From Candidatus Onthousia excrementipullorum (GTDB lineage Bacteria > Bacillota_I > Bacilli_A > RF39 > UBA660), in the NCBI GenBank assembly GCA_018712385.1, contig DVHC01000014.1, positions 1-37,554 of the forward strand: a stretch of 37,554 nt of DNA. The letters run 5' to 3'. The notes beneath the pieces are model-generated. The model was not told the DNA's origin. It ran no database searches and was given only the letters and a program-made list of their open reading frames with translations. Of this stretch, positions 1-8,052 are shown piece after piece; position 1 is the stretch's first letter, and every line of letters starts with the position of its first letter. Both the position numbers and the translations under genes were made by a program.

Positions 1-13
1 GCAACATGAATAA

Positions 14-130
14 TGTAAAATAATCACTGAAAAATGACTATAATATGTTTTTAGTATTATGATAATATGATGTAAAATTTTCTCTGAAAATTAACTACAT
101 AATTAAGTCAAATATTTACTGAAAAATCAC
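14..130. repeat. Three diverged copies of a short AT-rich repeat
   Basis: The motif CTGAAAA recurs at 27, 84 and 119. The first two copies share a longer context: AATGTAAAAT before the motif in copy one, GATGTAAAAT in copy two, and ACTA after it in both. The third copy is preceded by a looser AT-rich stretch. No gene is visible in 1-225. The repeats lie upstream of a small Xre gene and could be binding sites or a decayed tandem repeat. No function is claimed. Confidence 0.4.
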
Positions 131-131
131 A

Positions 132-180
132 GGACTTAAACTAAGGGTAATGCAAGGACTTAAAACTAAGGGTAATGCAA
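132..180. repeat. Tandem duplication of a 24/25-bp unit
   Basis: Two adjacent copies (132-155 and 156-180) differ only by one extra A in an A-run. Each contains GGACTTAAA and CTAAGGGTAATGCAA. They end about 57 bp before the start of the Xre-type gene, so they may be an operator array or a replication-slippage duplication in its promoter region. Confidence 0.8.
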
Positions 181-237
181 GTATCTTATTTATATTTATC
201 TTTTTTTATAAAATTTTATTAACGGGTGATAACTAAA

Positions 238-444
238 ATGATTAAGGTAAATATTGAAAAACTATTAAAACAAAATAAGAGAAGTAAATACTGGTTATGT
301 CAAAGAATGAATATAACATCAAGGAATTTAAACAGAATTATAAGAGGAGAAACTACCTCTATTAGTTTCAAATATATTGAAGAAATATGTTTATTATTAA
401 ACTGCACCCCTGGAGATTTACTTACCCTAGAAGAAGAAAAATAA
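238..444 (+). CDS. Small Xre/Cro-type transcriptional regulator
   Basis: This 69-residue protein is almost entirely one helix-turn-helix domain of the Cro/C1 class. It has an N-terminal helix with LLKQNKRSKYWLCQRMN, a recognition-helix region around ITSRNLNRIIRGE, and the characteristic C-terminal IEEICLLLNCTPGDLL. Proteins of this size usually act as stand-alone DNA-binding repressors. A GTG at 226 is in frame, but GGGTGAT at 224-230 looks like the ribosome-binding site of the ATG at 238, so I use 238. It converges on recA and shares a terminator hairpin with it. The target is unknown. The direct repeats just upstream could be its own operator. Confidence 0.75.
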   Translation: MIKVNIEKLLKQNKRSKYWLCQRMNITSRNLNRIIRGETTSISFKYIEEICLLLNCTPGDLLTLEEEK

Positions 445-467
445 AAGAAGCCATCTGACTTCTTTTT
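445..467. terminator. Bidirectional terminator between the Xre gene and recA
   Basis: AAGAAG (445-450) and CTTCTT (459-464) can pair around an 8-nt loop, followed by a T-run on the plus strand and preceded by an A-run that becomes a T-run on the minus strand. It begins right after one stop codon and overlaps the end of recA, so it can end both transcripts. Confidence 0.65.
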
Positions 468-1491
468 ATTCTTCACTAGTTTTATTTAAGCTAATACCAT
501 AGTACTCTCTAACTTTTTCTTCTATCTCATCTCTTAACTCAGGTTTATCTTTAAGTAATAACTTAACATTCTCTTTACCTTGACCAAGTTTCTCACCATT
601 ATAAGAGTACCAAGAACCAGTTTTCTCAAGTATTCCTGCTTCACTACCTAAATCAATAAGTTCTCCTTCACGAGATATCCCCTCACCATACATAATATCA
701 ACAACAGCAGTTTTAAATGGAGGTGCTACCTTATTTTTAACAACTTTAACAGTTGTTTTATTACCCATAACTTTATCTCCAACTTTTAACTGTTCATTAC
801 GTCTAATATCAAGTCTAATCGTAGAATAGAATTTCAAAGCTCTACCACCAGGAGTAGTCTCAGGATTACCAAACATAACCCCAACTTTCTCTCTTAACTG
901 GTTAATAAAAATAGCAATTGTATTAGTCTTATTAATAGTACCACTTAACTTACGTAAAGCCTGTGACATAAGTCTAGCTTGTAATCCCACATGAGAGTCT
1001 CCCATTTCACCATCTATTTCTGCTTGTGGAACTAAAGCTGCTACAGAGTCAATTACAATAATATTAACAGCTTCACTTCTAACTAACGCTTCACATATCT
1101 CTAAAGCCTGCTCACCAGTATCAGGTTGTGATAAAATAAGCTCATTAGTATTAACCCCAAGTCTTTTAGCATAAACAGGGTCAAGTGCATGTTCTGCATC
1201 AATAAATGCCGCTCTACCACCAGTCTTTTGTACTTCAGCAATCGCTTGAAGAGCAAAAGTAGTTTTACCACTAGATTCAGGTCCATATATTTCTATAATA
1301 CGTCCTTTAGGATATCCTCCTATTCCTAAAGCAATATCAAGACTTAAACAACCACTAGATACTACATCCATCTTCATATGAGGATTATCTCCTAACCTCA
1401 TAACTGCCCCTTTACCAAATTGTTTTTCTATATCCGCAAGTACTGCCTCCAAATTTTTATCTTTACTAACTTTACTAGTCATTTTACTCAT
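466..1491 (-). CDS. recA: RecA recombinase
   Basis: RecA is the ATP-dependent strand-exchange protein of homologous recombination and the co-protease that triggers LexA self-cleavage in the SOS response. The 341-residue protein is full length. The Walker A motif GPESSGKTT is at residues 70-78, preceded by the conserved MRLGD and [20 protein letters not shown] segments. Later come the Walker B region ([14 protein letters not shown]), loop L1/L2 sequences ([19 protein letters not shown] and [19 protein letters not shown]) and GGRALKFY. The C-terminal acidic tail is short (ends KTSEE). The ATG at 1491 has a strong GAGGAGG site. A consensus promoter and a LexA-type box lie upstream, so SOS control is likely. 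Confidence 0.98.
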   Translation of the reverse strand: MSKMTSKVSKDKNLEAVLADIEKQFGKGAVMRLGDNPHMKMDVVSSGCLSLDIALGIGGYPKGRIIEIYGPESSGKTTFALQAIAEVQKTGGRAAFIDAEHALDPVYAKRLGVNTNELILSQPDTGEQALEICEALVRSEAVNIIVIDSVAALVPQAEIDGEMGDSHVGLQARLMSQALRKLSGTINKTNTIAIFINQLREKVGVMFGNPETTPGGRALKFYSTIRLDIRRNEQLKVGDKVMGNKTTVKVVKNKVAPPFKTAVVDIMYGEGISREGELIDLGSEAGILEKTGSWYSYNGEKLGQGKENVKLLLKDKPELRDEIEEKVREYYGISLNKTSEE

Positions 1492-1522
1492 AATGTCCTC
1501 CTCAAATAAATATTACAATATT

Positions 1523-1551
1523 ATTTTATAAGGATAAAATTAAATTGTCAA
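1523..1551 (-). promoter_or_regulatory. recA promoter (-35 TTGACA, -10 TAAAAT)
   Basis: On the minus strand TTGACA (1546-1551) and TAAAAT (1523-1528) are separated by exactly 17 bp and lie 32-60 bp upstream of the recA start. This is a near-consensus housekeeping sigma-factor promoter. Confidence 0.75.
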
Positions 1552-1560
1552 GCATTTTTT

Positions 1561-1574
1561 CGAACAAAAGTTTG
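1561..1574. promoter_or_regulatory. LexA (SOS) operator upstream of recA
   Basis: CGAACAAAAGTTTG matches the Gram-positive LexA/DinR box CGAACNNNNGTTCG with one mismatch. It is centred about 17 bp upstream of the recA -35 element. The position and the gene make a functional SOS box likely. LexA itself is not in the window. Confidence 0.7.
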
Positions 1575-1649
1575 CGATAATCCGTTATTCATCAAAAAAA
1601 CACCCTGAATTTTAAAAATCTGCCTAGAGAATTTTCAAAATTCGCATAA

Positions 1650-1681
1650 AAAAAGAACCAAATTTTAATTTTCTTTTGGTC
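1650..1681 (-). terminator. Terminator of the pgsA transcript
   Basis: ACCAAA (1657-1662) pairs with TTTGGT (1675-1680). On the minus strand the stem is followed by TCTTTTTTT. The pgsA stop codon lies in the loop, so translation end and transcription end nearly coincide. Confidence 0.65.
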
Positions 1682-2264
1682 CTAAAATAAGTTTCTTATT
1701 AAGATTAAAATACTCTATCATAGAAATTATTGACATGATAGTTGCAAAATATACTAAAAAATCTGCAACTCTAATATTCCAAAGTTCAAATGGTAAATTA
1801 TAAAAGAATACTAAAACTAATCCCACCATCATAGAAGCAGTTTTAATCTTACCAGATTTAATCGCTGCCACAACTTTACCTTTACTAGAAGCTTGCATCT
1901 TAATAGCATCTACAATAGTATCTCTAAATATAATAATAACAGGAATAGCAACAGGAATAAATCCCTTATAAGCAAGGATAATTAAAGCACTATTTACTAA
2001 TACTTTATCAGCTATAGCATCTAACATTTTTCCTAAATCAGTAACCTCGTTATTCTTTCTAGCCAAATGTCCATCTAAGAAATCCGTTAAACTTGCAATT
2101 ATAAAGATAACTCCCGCAATTATATATTCTGTTTTTATATAGATACCACTAACCTCAATCTGTGGAAAACTAAATCCAACCAAATAAAATGGAAATATTA
2201 AAATAATAATCATTATAATAGTTAATATAATTCTTAAAACAGTTAACTTAGTAGGTGTATTCAT
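1665..2264 (-). CDS. pgsA: CDP-diacylglycerol--glycerol-3-phosphate 3-phosphatidyltransferase
   Basis: PgsA makes phosphatidylglycerophosphate from CDP-diacylglycerol and glycerol-3-phosphate, the committed step to phosphatidylglycerol, in the cytoplasmic membrane. The CDP-alcohol phosphotransferase signature D-G-x2-A-R-x8-G-x3-D-x3-D is complete (DGHLARKNNEVTDLGKMLDAIAD, written here with its loop; key residues D, D, G, A, R, G, D, D). Several hydrophobic segments surround it, as the family requires. I use the ATG at 2264 (MNTPTKLTVLR). A GTG two codons upstream (2270) is also in frame, and the upstream AAAGGA site could serve either. The gene overlaps the end of the RodZ-like gene and is probably cotranscribed with it. 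Confidence 0.93.
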   Translation of the reverse strand: MNTPTKLTVLRIILTIIMIIILIFPFYLVGFSFPQIEVSGIYIKTEYIIAGVIFIIASLTDFLDGHLARKNNEVTDLGKMLDAIADKVLVNSALIILAYKGFIPVAIPVIIIFRDTIVDAIKMQASSKGKVVAAIKSGKIKTASMMVGLVLVFFYNLPFELWNIRVADFLVYFATIMSIISMIEYFNLNKKLILGPKEN

Positions 2265-2745
2265 AAACACTTATTCCTTTCAATTCACTCGTAACCGCAG
2301 GTTCCCTATTTATAGTTTTAATAACAACTATTGAAATAATAATTGCAAGTAAAAAAATGATACCTGTAATTACAAATGGCAACTTCTTAATTTTTCTTTT
2401 ATATTCTTTTGTATAAGGGGACTGAATTTTCTTTGTATTTTCTAATCTTTCCTCTTCTTCTTTCTTCTTCTTCGCATTCCTAATATCATCTAAAGAAATC
2501 TTAGAGGTATGTTCAAATAAAAAATCATTAAATTCATCCTGTATCTTATCTTCACTAAGTCCTAAGTATTTAGCATATTCCTTAACTAGTTCTCTCATAT
2601 AATAAACATCTTTAAAAGCTCTTACATTAGCACTCTCTATATTTTCAAGATAAGAAACATCAACATTCAAGTCACTCGCTGCCTCTTCTAAACTAACACC
2701 ATTACTTCTTCTTGTATCCTGAAGATAATATCCTAACTCTTTCAT
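2248..2745 (-). CDS. RodZ-like helix-turn-helix membrane protein (short form)
   Basis: The 165-residue protein starts with a RodZ-type HTH domain (MKELGYYLQDTRRSNGVSLE, then a VSYLENIE segment). A charged, coiled-coil-like linker rich in K and E follows (about residues 88-110), and then one membrane span (LPFVITGIIFLLAIIISIVVI, about 123-143). RodZ links MreB to the elongation machinery. Here only about 20 residues follow the membrane span, so the usual extracellular domain is missing. An HTH-plus-TM protein immediately upstream of pgsA is a classic Firmicute arrangement (the ymfM position). Its last codons overlap the pgsA start, so translation of the two may be coupled. Confidence 0.75.
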   Translation of the reverse strand: MKELGYYLQDTRRSNGVSLEEAASDLNVDVSYLENIESANVRAFKDVYYMRELVKEYAKYLGLSEDKIQDEFNDFLFEHTSKISLDDIRNAKKKKEEEERLENTKKIQSPYTKEYKRKIKKLPFVITGIIFLLAIIISIVVIKTINREPAVTSELKGISVYEYTY

Positions 2746-2770
2746 AGACTTATCTATTCTCCAATCTATA

Positions 2771-3120
2771 ATTAATATTTAATAAGCCATGTTCTGTACC
2801 TATTTCTAGGTGACAAGTATTTATCTACTATTTCTAGTCCTTAAGAAGATTCATTTCTCTTCTTAAAGCTCCCCTACCATAATTTGGGTTTCTCACTCGT
2901 GGGGTTTACCGCGTTTCATCCATCTAGTTTCCTAGATGCTCGTCTCTGTGGCACTTTACAAGTCTTAACCATAGAAACTCCTTAGGTAAAGACTAAGCCG
3001 TTAGTGTTAAACACTACCTTAAGTTATTTTTTCCTTAAGCACGAACACTACAATCATCGCAGACTGTGTGAGCATGGACTTTCCTCTAGGAATTAATCCC
3101 AGCACTTGTCTAAAATACTA
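2771..3120 (-). ncRNA. rnpB: RNase P RNA, Bacillus (type B) class
   Basis: On the minus strand this stretch carries the invariant landmarks of RNase P RNA in order: GAGGAAAGTCCATGCTC near the 5' end, GTAGTGTTCGTGC, AAAGTGCCACAGAGACGA, GAACGCGG-like AAACGCGGTAAACCCC, GAGAAACCCAAATTATGG and finally ACAGAACATGGCTTA near the 3' end. These match the B. subtilis-type ribozyme, which matures tRNA 5' ends. Ends were placed by a plausible P1 helix pairing TAGTATTT (5') with AAATATTA (3'), so they are uncertain by some bases. The 5' end abuts or overlaps the gpsB stop codon. Confidence 0.93.
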
Positions 3121-3450
3121 ATTATCATCTCTTCCGTAAACTTCTTTTTCAAGTTGACTAAGTCTTCTTAGAATATCAAGATTACTAACTTCAGTTGTAT
3201 CAGTACTCTTTCTAGCAATCTCCACATTCATCTTAGCATTTCTAAGATCCTGTTTCAAAGCCATAATCTCTCTTAATAATTCAGCTTTCTCTTTCTCTAA
3301 ACTATCAATAATCGCAAAAAATTGTTCATAATCACCAATTATAACATCAAGAAACTGATCAACTTCTTTAAGACGATATCCTCTTGTATCAATCTTAAAA
3401 TCCTTTTCTAAAATTTCCTGGGGTGTTAATGTTATTTTATTCTGATACAT
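3118..3450 (-). CDS. gpsB: Cell-division protein GpsB (DivIVA family)
   Basis: GpsB is a small cytoplasmic membrane-binding coiled-coil protein. It couples peptidoglycan synthases, especially PBP1-type enzymes, to division and elongation. The N-terminal DivIVA domain is clear (LTPQEILEKDFKIDTRGYR, then EVDQFLDVIIGDYE), followed by a long heptad coiled coil (about residues 45-75) and a short C-terminal oligomerisation segment ending in EVYGRDDN. The 110-residue length from the ATG at 3450 fits the family. GGTGAT just before it is the ribosome-binding site, which argues against the in-frame GTG at 3462. rnpB follows immediately, a gene order known from Firmicutes. A class A PBP is encoded nearby. 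Confidence 0.92.
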   Translation of the reverse strand: MYQNKITLTPQEILEKDFKIDTRGYRLKEVDQFLDVIIGDYEQFFAIIDSLEKEKAELLREIMALKQDLRNAKMNVEIARKSTDTTEVSNLDILRRLSQLEKEVYGRDDN

Positions 3451-3480
3451 CCAAATCACCAATCCCTTTACACTCTTATT

Positions 3481-3603
3481 TTAGAAAATATTAGAGTTTT
3501 TGTCAATCTTTTCTAGAAGAACTTCTGCATCTCTTAATATCAAGGCTTCTTTAATTTTATTACTAAGACTAGACAATATTAATATTACATCATTATTATT
3601 CAT
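3481..3603 (-). CDS. Small 40-residue protein upstream of gpsB
   Basis: The ATG at 3603 follows AAGGAG with an 8-nt spacer, and the frame (MNNNDVILILSSLSNKIKEA then a charged tail) ends at a TAA 30 bp before gpsB. The sequence looks like one or two amphipathic helices and has no recognised domain. The good ribosome-binding site and tight operonic spacing support it. Its small size means chance cannot be ruled out. Confidence 0.5.
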   Translation of the reverse strand: MNNNDVILILSSLSNKIKEALILRDAEVLLEKIDKNSNIF

Positions 3604-3679
3604 AAGTATCAAGCTCCTTAAATACATAGTAATATAATAAGGAAATAATAACAACAAATTCGACAAAACAAGTTTTTCT

Positions 3680-3707
3680 TTGACATTATACTAAATAGTA
3701 GTATAAT
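3680..3707 (+). promoter_or_regulatory. Promoter for the 3736 gene
   Basis: TTGACA (3680-3685) and TATAAT (3702-3707), both perfect hexamers with a 16-bp spacer, lie just upstream of a GGGAGG ribosome-binding site and the ATG at 3736. Confidence 0.8.
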
Positions 3708-3735
3708 AGTAAGCAAATTTTAGGGAGGAAAAATT

Positions 3736-4521
3736 ATGGATTTAATGGAAAATATTAAAAAATTTTTAGAAAGTGAAGAAATTAAAAATCTCTTTGAGAT
3801 AAACGGTTATAATACTATGGTCATTGATAATGAAATATATTTAGAAAATAAGAATAAGAAAACAACTGAAAAAATGGATATATTAGGTGATGAAAATAAT
3901 CAAAATCGTATTCGCTTCAAAGGAACTAATTTTGCTTTCAGTATAAACGTTGATGAAAATGAAAATTTATATCTTGACCATTTATTAATAGGAAATGTTA
4001 ATAAAGATGAATATGATTTTATAATACGTAGTGAATTTATTGATGGCAAAAACAAAATCACTGTCAAATTAGTAGATGATAAAAATGTAAAACACATATA
4101 TAAAATAAGAGAAGACTCTATTAATATAGAAAGACAATCAATTAAAGACAAAGCACCAAAATATCAAAATAAAAACTACGATATAAAAGATTATGCTAAA
4201 CAAAAAGATGAATATGAACACAATCATTTCTATATTTTTAAAGATGAAGACGGTAATGTTAAATTATCTAATCAAAGTCAAGAATTTGCAAATAACTGTT
4301 TAAGAGAATTTGTAATTTTAGAGAAAACATATATAAGTATTACACCATATATTGAAAAAAGAATACCATTCTTAAGTTCATGTATTAATGAAGCATCATA
4401 CTTAAATGTAACTCCATATGAAATTAAAAGAACTACTGAGGAGCCATATAAGCCATTTAATAAAGAAATAATTAAAGAAGAAACTAAAATCTATAAATTT
4501 ACTAAAAATAAAAATAATTAA
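3736..4521 (+). CDS. Protein of unknown function, 261 aa
   Basis: I do not recognise this protein. It is cytoplasmic in character, with no signal peptide or membrane span, and rich in Lys, Glu, Asn and Asp. The first 130 residues alternate short hydrophobic and charged stretches like a beta-rich domain (IRFKGTNFAFSINVDENENL, LYLDHLLIGNV, KNKITVKLVDD). A middle segment is Lys/Tyr rich. The C-terminal part (from HNHFYIFKDEDGNVKL) has a helical stretch around NNCLREFVILEKTYISITPY. It has a consensus promoter and a strong ribosome-binding site. recU begins 53 bp downstream, behind what looks like its own -10 box, so the two may be read together or separately. Confidence 0.7.
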   Translation: MDLMENIKKFLESEEIKNLFEINGYNTMVIDNEIYLENKNKKTTEKMDILGDENNQNRIRFKGTNFAFSINVDENENLYLDHLLIGNVNKDEYDFIIRSEFIDGKNKITVKLVDDKNVKHIYKIREDSINIERQSIKDKAPKYQNKNYDIKDYAKQKDEYEHNHFYIFKDEDGNVKLSNQSQEFANNCLREFVILEKTYISITPYIEKRIPFLSSCINEASYLNVTPYEIKRTTEEPYKPFNKEIIKEETKIYKFTKNKNN

Positions 4522-4574
4522 TAATTATAGATATTTCTAAAAAGATATAGTATAATTGTTAATAGGTGATAAAG

Positions 4575-5156
4575 ATGAATTATCCTAATGGGATAAAAAA
4601 AAGTCATGAACAAGTAATTAACTATTCACATCGTGGTATGACTCTAGAAGATGATATAAACGAAACAAATAGTTATTATAGAGATAAAGACATTGCATAT
4701 ATATATAAGAAACCAACTCCTATAAAAGTCACTAAAGTTGATTTTAGAAAAGATAGAACTTCTACTATTAAAGAAGCTTTCTATATGGAACCATCAACTA
4801 CTGACTATAATGGTATCTATAAAGGTTATTACATTGACTTTGAAGCGAAAGAGACAAAAAATAAAACTTCATTCCCACTGGCAAATATTCATAAACACCA
4901 ATTAAAACACTTAGAAAACATTACAAATCACGGGGGAATCGGCTTTATAATTGTACGTTTTAGTGTACTTAATAAAACATATCTATTAAAAGCAGAGGAC
5001 CTTTTTTCTTTTACTAAATATAATGAAAGAAAATCTATTCCTTTAGATTTCTTTAATAAAAAAGGATATCTCTTAAAAGAAAAATATCGTCCTAGGCTTG
5101 ACTACTTAACAGTAGTAGATGAATTTTTGGAGGTAAAAGATAATGGCAAAAACTAA
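4575..5156 (+). CDS. recU: Holliday junction resolvase RecU
   Basis: RecU cuts four-way DNA junctions during recombination and chromosome segregation in Firmicutes. Recognisable features are the N-terminal NYPNGIKK, SHRGMTLEDDINETN with the conserved Glu/Asp, the catalytic core around YKGYYIDFEAKETKNKTSFP (D, E-x-K), the NIHKHQLKHL helix and GGIGFIIVRF. I use the ATG at 4575 behind GGTGAT rather than the GTG at 4566, which is inside that site. It overlaps the PBP gene by 14 bp, the classical recU-ponA pairing, so translation is probably coupled. Confidence 0.93.
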   Translation: MNYPNGIKKSHEQVINYSHRGMTLEDDINETNSYYRDKDIAYIYKKPTPIKVTKVDFRKDRTSTIKEAFYMEPSTTDYNGIYKGYYIDFEAKETKNKTSFPLANIHKHQLKHLENITNHGGIGFIIVRFSVLNKTYLLKAEDLFSFTKYNERKSIPLDFFNKKGYLLKEKYRPRLDYLTVVDEFLEVKDNGKN

Positions 5157-8022
5157 GAATAGTAAAGCTAAAACTAAAAGAACAAGAAAACTAAAAAAAC
5201 CTAATAACTTATTTATGATTTTTGCAGCAATGTTTATTATTTTAATGATTGTAGGATACTTTGTCCTAGGATTATTATTCACAGTCTTTATGGGAGTGGG
5301 AATACTAATAATAGCAGGACTTGCTAAATTAGTAGATAGTGTTAAAAATAAACCAAAGAAAAAAAAGATAGTTAATACAATTTTAATTATCGTCTTATCA
5401 ATTGGTATATTAGTAATGCTATTAGGTATTGTCTTTATGATTTATATTGCAATATCATCTAACCCTAAATTTGATGCTGAAAAACTAGATAGTAGCGAAC
5501 CAACTGTTCTATATAACATAGACAATGAAGAATTTGCAAAACTAGGTAGTGAAATGCGTGATAAAGTAACTTATGATGAATTACCTGAAGTATTAGTAGA
5601 TGCAATCGTCGCTACAGAAGATTCAAGATTCTTCCAGCATAATGGATTTGATGCTCCAAGATTTTTAAGAGCTTCAATTGGCCAAGTATTTGGAAATTCT
5701 GATGCCGGTGGTGCTTCTACTCTATCAATGCAAGTTGTTAAAAACAGTTTAACATCTAGTATTGCAACAGGACTTGATGGTGTTATTAGAAAGTTCCAAG
5801 ATATTTATTTATCTATATTTAAACTAGAAAAAAATTATACTAAAGAACAGATAATAGAGTTTTATGTTAATAATCACAACTTAGGTGGTAATGTCTATGG
5901 AGTTAGTCAAGCAGCAAGAGTTTACTTTAATAAAGATGTAGGAGACTTAAACTTAGCAGAAGCTAGTATAATAGCAGGAATGTTCCAAGCGCCTAATGCT
6001 TATAGACCTACTAACGAAGATAATATCGAAGCTGTTACCAAAAGACGTGATACTGTTCTATACTTAATGGAACGTCATGGATATATTACTAAAGAAGAAA
6101 GAGATATAGCAAGTAATATTAGTATTGAAAGTCTTGTAAATTATAATGCTGAAGCAGATACAAGTGGCAATAGTGAATATCAAGGATATATTGATACAGT
6201 TGTCGCTGAAGTAGAAGAAAAGGTTGGAAAAAACCCTTATACAACTTCAATGAAAATATATACTAACTTAGATACTGAAAAACAAGATGGCTTAAACCGT
6301 GTTATGAACGGTGAAGGTTATAACTGGATTAATGATGTTATTCAAAGTGGAGTTGCTGTCCTAGATAGTGAAACAGGTAAAATACTAGCAGTTGGTGCTG
6401 GTAGAAATAAAACAGGTGTTAACCAATTTAACTATGCAACTGACATGGTAAGACAACCTGGTTCTACCGCTAAACCATTATTTGATTACGGACCATTAAT
6501 TGAATATAATAATGCCTCTACCTTTGGATATAATGATGGTAATGATAACTATAAAATGTTTGTAGATGAACCATACTCATATAGTAATGGTCAAGAAATA
6601 AATAACTGGGATGGTAAATTTATGGGTAACATGACAACAAGAAGAGCCTTATCCCTATCAAGAAATATTCCAGCGTTAAAAGCATTCCAACAAGTAGATA
6701 ATAAAAAAATAATTGAATTTGTACAGAAGTTAGGAATTGAACCAGAAATAGAAAATGGTAAAATTCATGAAGCTCATGCCTTAGGAGCCTTTGATGGTGT
6801 TAATCCATTACAAATGGCTGCTGCTTACTCTGCTTTCTCTAATGGAGGATATTATAATGAACCATATTCTGTTAGTAAAGTCATTATTAATGCCTCAGGT
6901 GAAGAATACACTCATGAAAGCAAGAAAACTAAAGCCATGGAAGATTCTACTGCTTACATGATTACAAGTATGCTAGATGACACAAGTATAACTGGTGGTG
7001 GAGCCATGGAAAACGTTGCTATGAAAACGGGTACTACAAACTTTGATGAAAACTATCGTAAAAAACTAGGTATGGCAGATGATGCCATCAGAGATTCTTG
7101 GGTTATTGGATATACAACTAAAACAACAATCGCTATGTGGTATGGTTATAAAGATACCAATGCTGATTCAGTCGCTCAAGGTTACTACTGCCATAACTTA
7201 GCAGGAACAGTTCAACGTGATAGATTATTTACAGCCATTGCTAATGAAGTATTTGAAAAAAATAAAGAAGAATTCAAAATGCCTGATAGCGTTGTAAGAG
7301 TTCCTTTAGTAGCAGGTAGTTCTACAGCAAGAATTGCGGGAACAGGATATTCAGGAAGCATTCTATATGAATACTTCAAAAAAGACCATGAACCTAAAGG
7401 TAGTGCTGAAACAAGTAATTTAGCAACACCAACAGGTTTAACTGCAAGCTATTCTAATGGTAGCGTTCATCTTTCATGGAATGCTGTTAATCCAGGTACT
7501 ACAGATTCTTCATATGGTGACTTTGGATATAACGTATACTTTAATAATACCCTTTTAGGATTTACTACTAATACAAGTTATACCGTTAATAATCCAAGTA
7601 ATCCTTATGGAACATATAAAGTAGTGGCAACCTTCAAAAAATATGATGGCCTAAATAGTCAAGCTGCTACATATACTTTAGAAAAACAAAGTGCAAATCT
7701 AAGTATTAAAGCAAGTGCTATTAATGTAGAAACATTTAACATAAGTGATATAACAAAATATGTAACAGTCCTAAATGGTTCAACTGATGTAACAAGTCAA
7801 ACTAGTAATTGGACCTTAGCAAGTATCTCAGGACCAGTTACAAGTACATCCGTCTCTACTCTATCAGAAGCTGGTACTTATACCTTAAGATACCGCTTTA
7901 CCTATGATGGAGAGACAAAAGAAACAGGTACCATTACTGTTAAAGTTTCAGGTACAGGAGGAGATATAGTTGGTGGTGGTGGTACTCCAGAAACCCCTAC
8001 TAATCCTGAATCTGGAACTTAA
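5143..8022 (+). CDS. Class A penicillin-binding protein (PBP1A-type) with C-terminal FN3
   Basis: This bifunctional peptidoglycan synthase polymerises lipid II and crosslinks the chains outside the membrane. The basic cytoplasmic N terminus precedes a long hydrophobic block (about 23-64) and a further span (76-104). The block is long enough for two spans, unusual because family members normally have one span in total. The GT51 glycosyltransferase domain has E159 (ATEDSRFFQHNGFD) and GGASTLSMQ at 189-197. The transpeptidase has S441 in STAK, S506 in SRN and KTG at 628-630. A fibronectin type III domain starts near 760, another beta-rich segment follows, and the tail is Gly/Pro rich. Gene length (959 residues) and position after recU fit PonA. 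Confidence 0.95.
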   Translation: MAKTKNSKAKTKRTRKLKKPNNLFMIFAAMFIILMIVGYFVLGLLFTVFMGVGILIIAGLAKLVDSVKNKPKKKKIVNTILIIVLSIGILVMLLGIVFMIYIAISSNPKFDAEKLDSSEPTVLYNIDNEEFAKLGSEMRDKVTYDELPEVLVDAIVATEDSRFFQHNGFDAPRFLRASIGQVFGNSDAGGASTLSMQVVKNSLTSSIATGLDGVIRKFQDIYLSIFKLEKNYTKEQIIEFYVNNHNLGGNVYGVSQAARVYFNKDVGDLNLAEASIIAGMFQAPNAYRPTNEDNIEAVTKRRDTVLYLMERHGYITKEERDIASNISIESLVNYNAEADTSGNSEYQGYIDTVVAEVEEKVGKNPYTTSMKIYTNLDTEKQDGLNRVMNGEGYNWINDVIQSGVAVLDSETGKILAVGAGRNKTGVNQFNYATDMVRQPGSTAKPLFDYGPLIEYNNASTFGYNDGNDNYKMFVDEPYSYSNGQEINNWDGKFMGNMTTRRALSLSRNIPALKAFQQVDNKKIIEFVQKLGIEPEIENGKIHEAHALGAFDGVNPLQMAAAYSAFSNGGYYNEPYSVSKVIINASGEEYTHESKKTKAMEDSTAYMITSMLDDTSITGGGAMENVAMKTGTTNFDENYRKKLGMADDAIRDSWVIGYTTKTTIAMWYGYKDTNADSVAQGYYCHNLAGTVQRDRLFTAIANEVFEKNKEEFKMPDSVVRVPLVAGSSTARIAGTGYSGSILYEYFKKDHEPKGSAETSNLATPTGLTASYSNGSVHLSWNAVNPGTTDSSYGDFGYNVYFNNTLLGFTTNTSYTVNNPSNPYGTYKVVATFKKYDGLNSQAATYTLEKQSANLSIKASAINVETFNISDITKYVTVLNGSTDVTSQTSNWTLASISGPVTSTSVSTLSEAGTYTLRYRFTYDGETKETGTITVKVSGTGGDIVGGGGTPETPTNPESGT

Positions 8023-8052
8023 AAAGGAAGCTAAATCCTAGCTTCCTTTTTT
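8021..8052. terminator. Bidirectional terminator between the PBP and nth
   Basis: AGGAAGCTA (8025-8033) pairs perfectly with TAGCTTCCT (8039-8047) around a 5-nt loop, with an A-run before and a T-run after. It sits exactly between the two convergent stop codons. Confidence 0.9.

Noticed and set aside
14-180. CRISPR array
   Set aside because: Only two to three units, without uniform spacers or cas genes, and the tandem pair has no spacer at all.
3900-4151. Minus-strand open frame inside the unknown gene
   Set aside because: It is the shadow of the well-supported plus-strand gene with promoter and ribosome-binding site. The same applies to other opposite-strand frames such as those in 13936-14193, 15981-16214 and 36570-37044.
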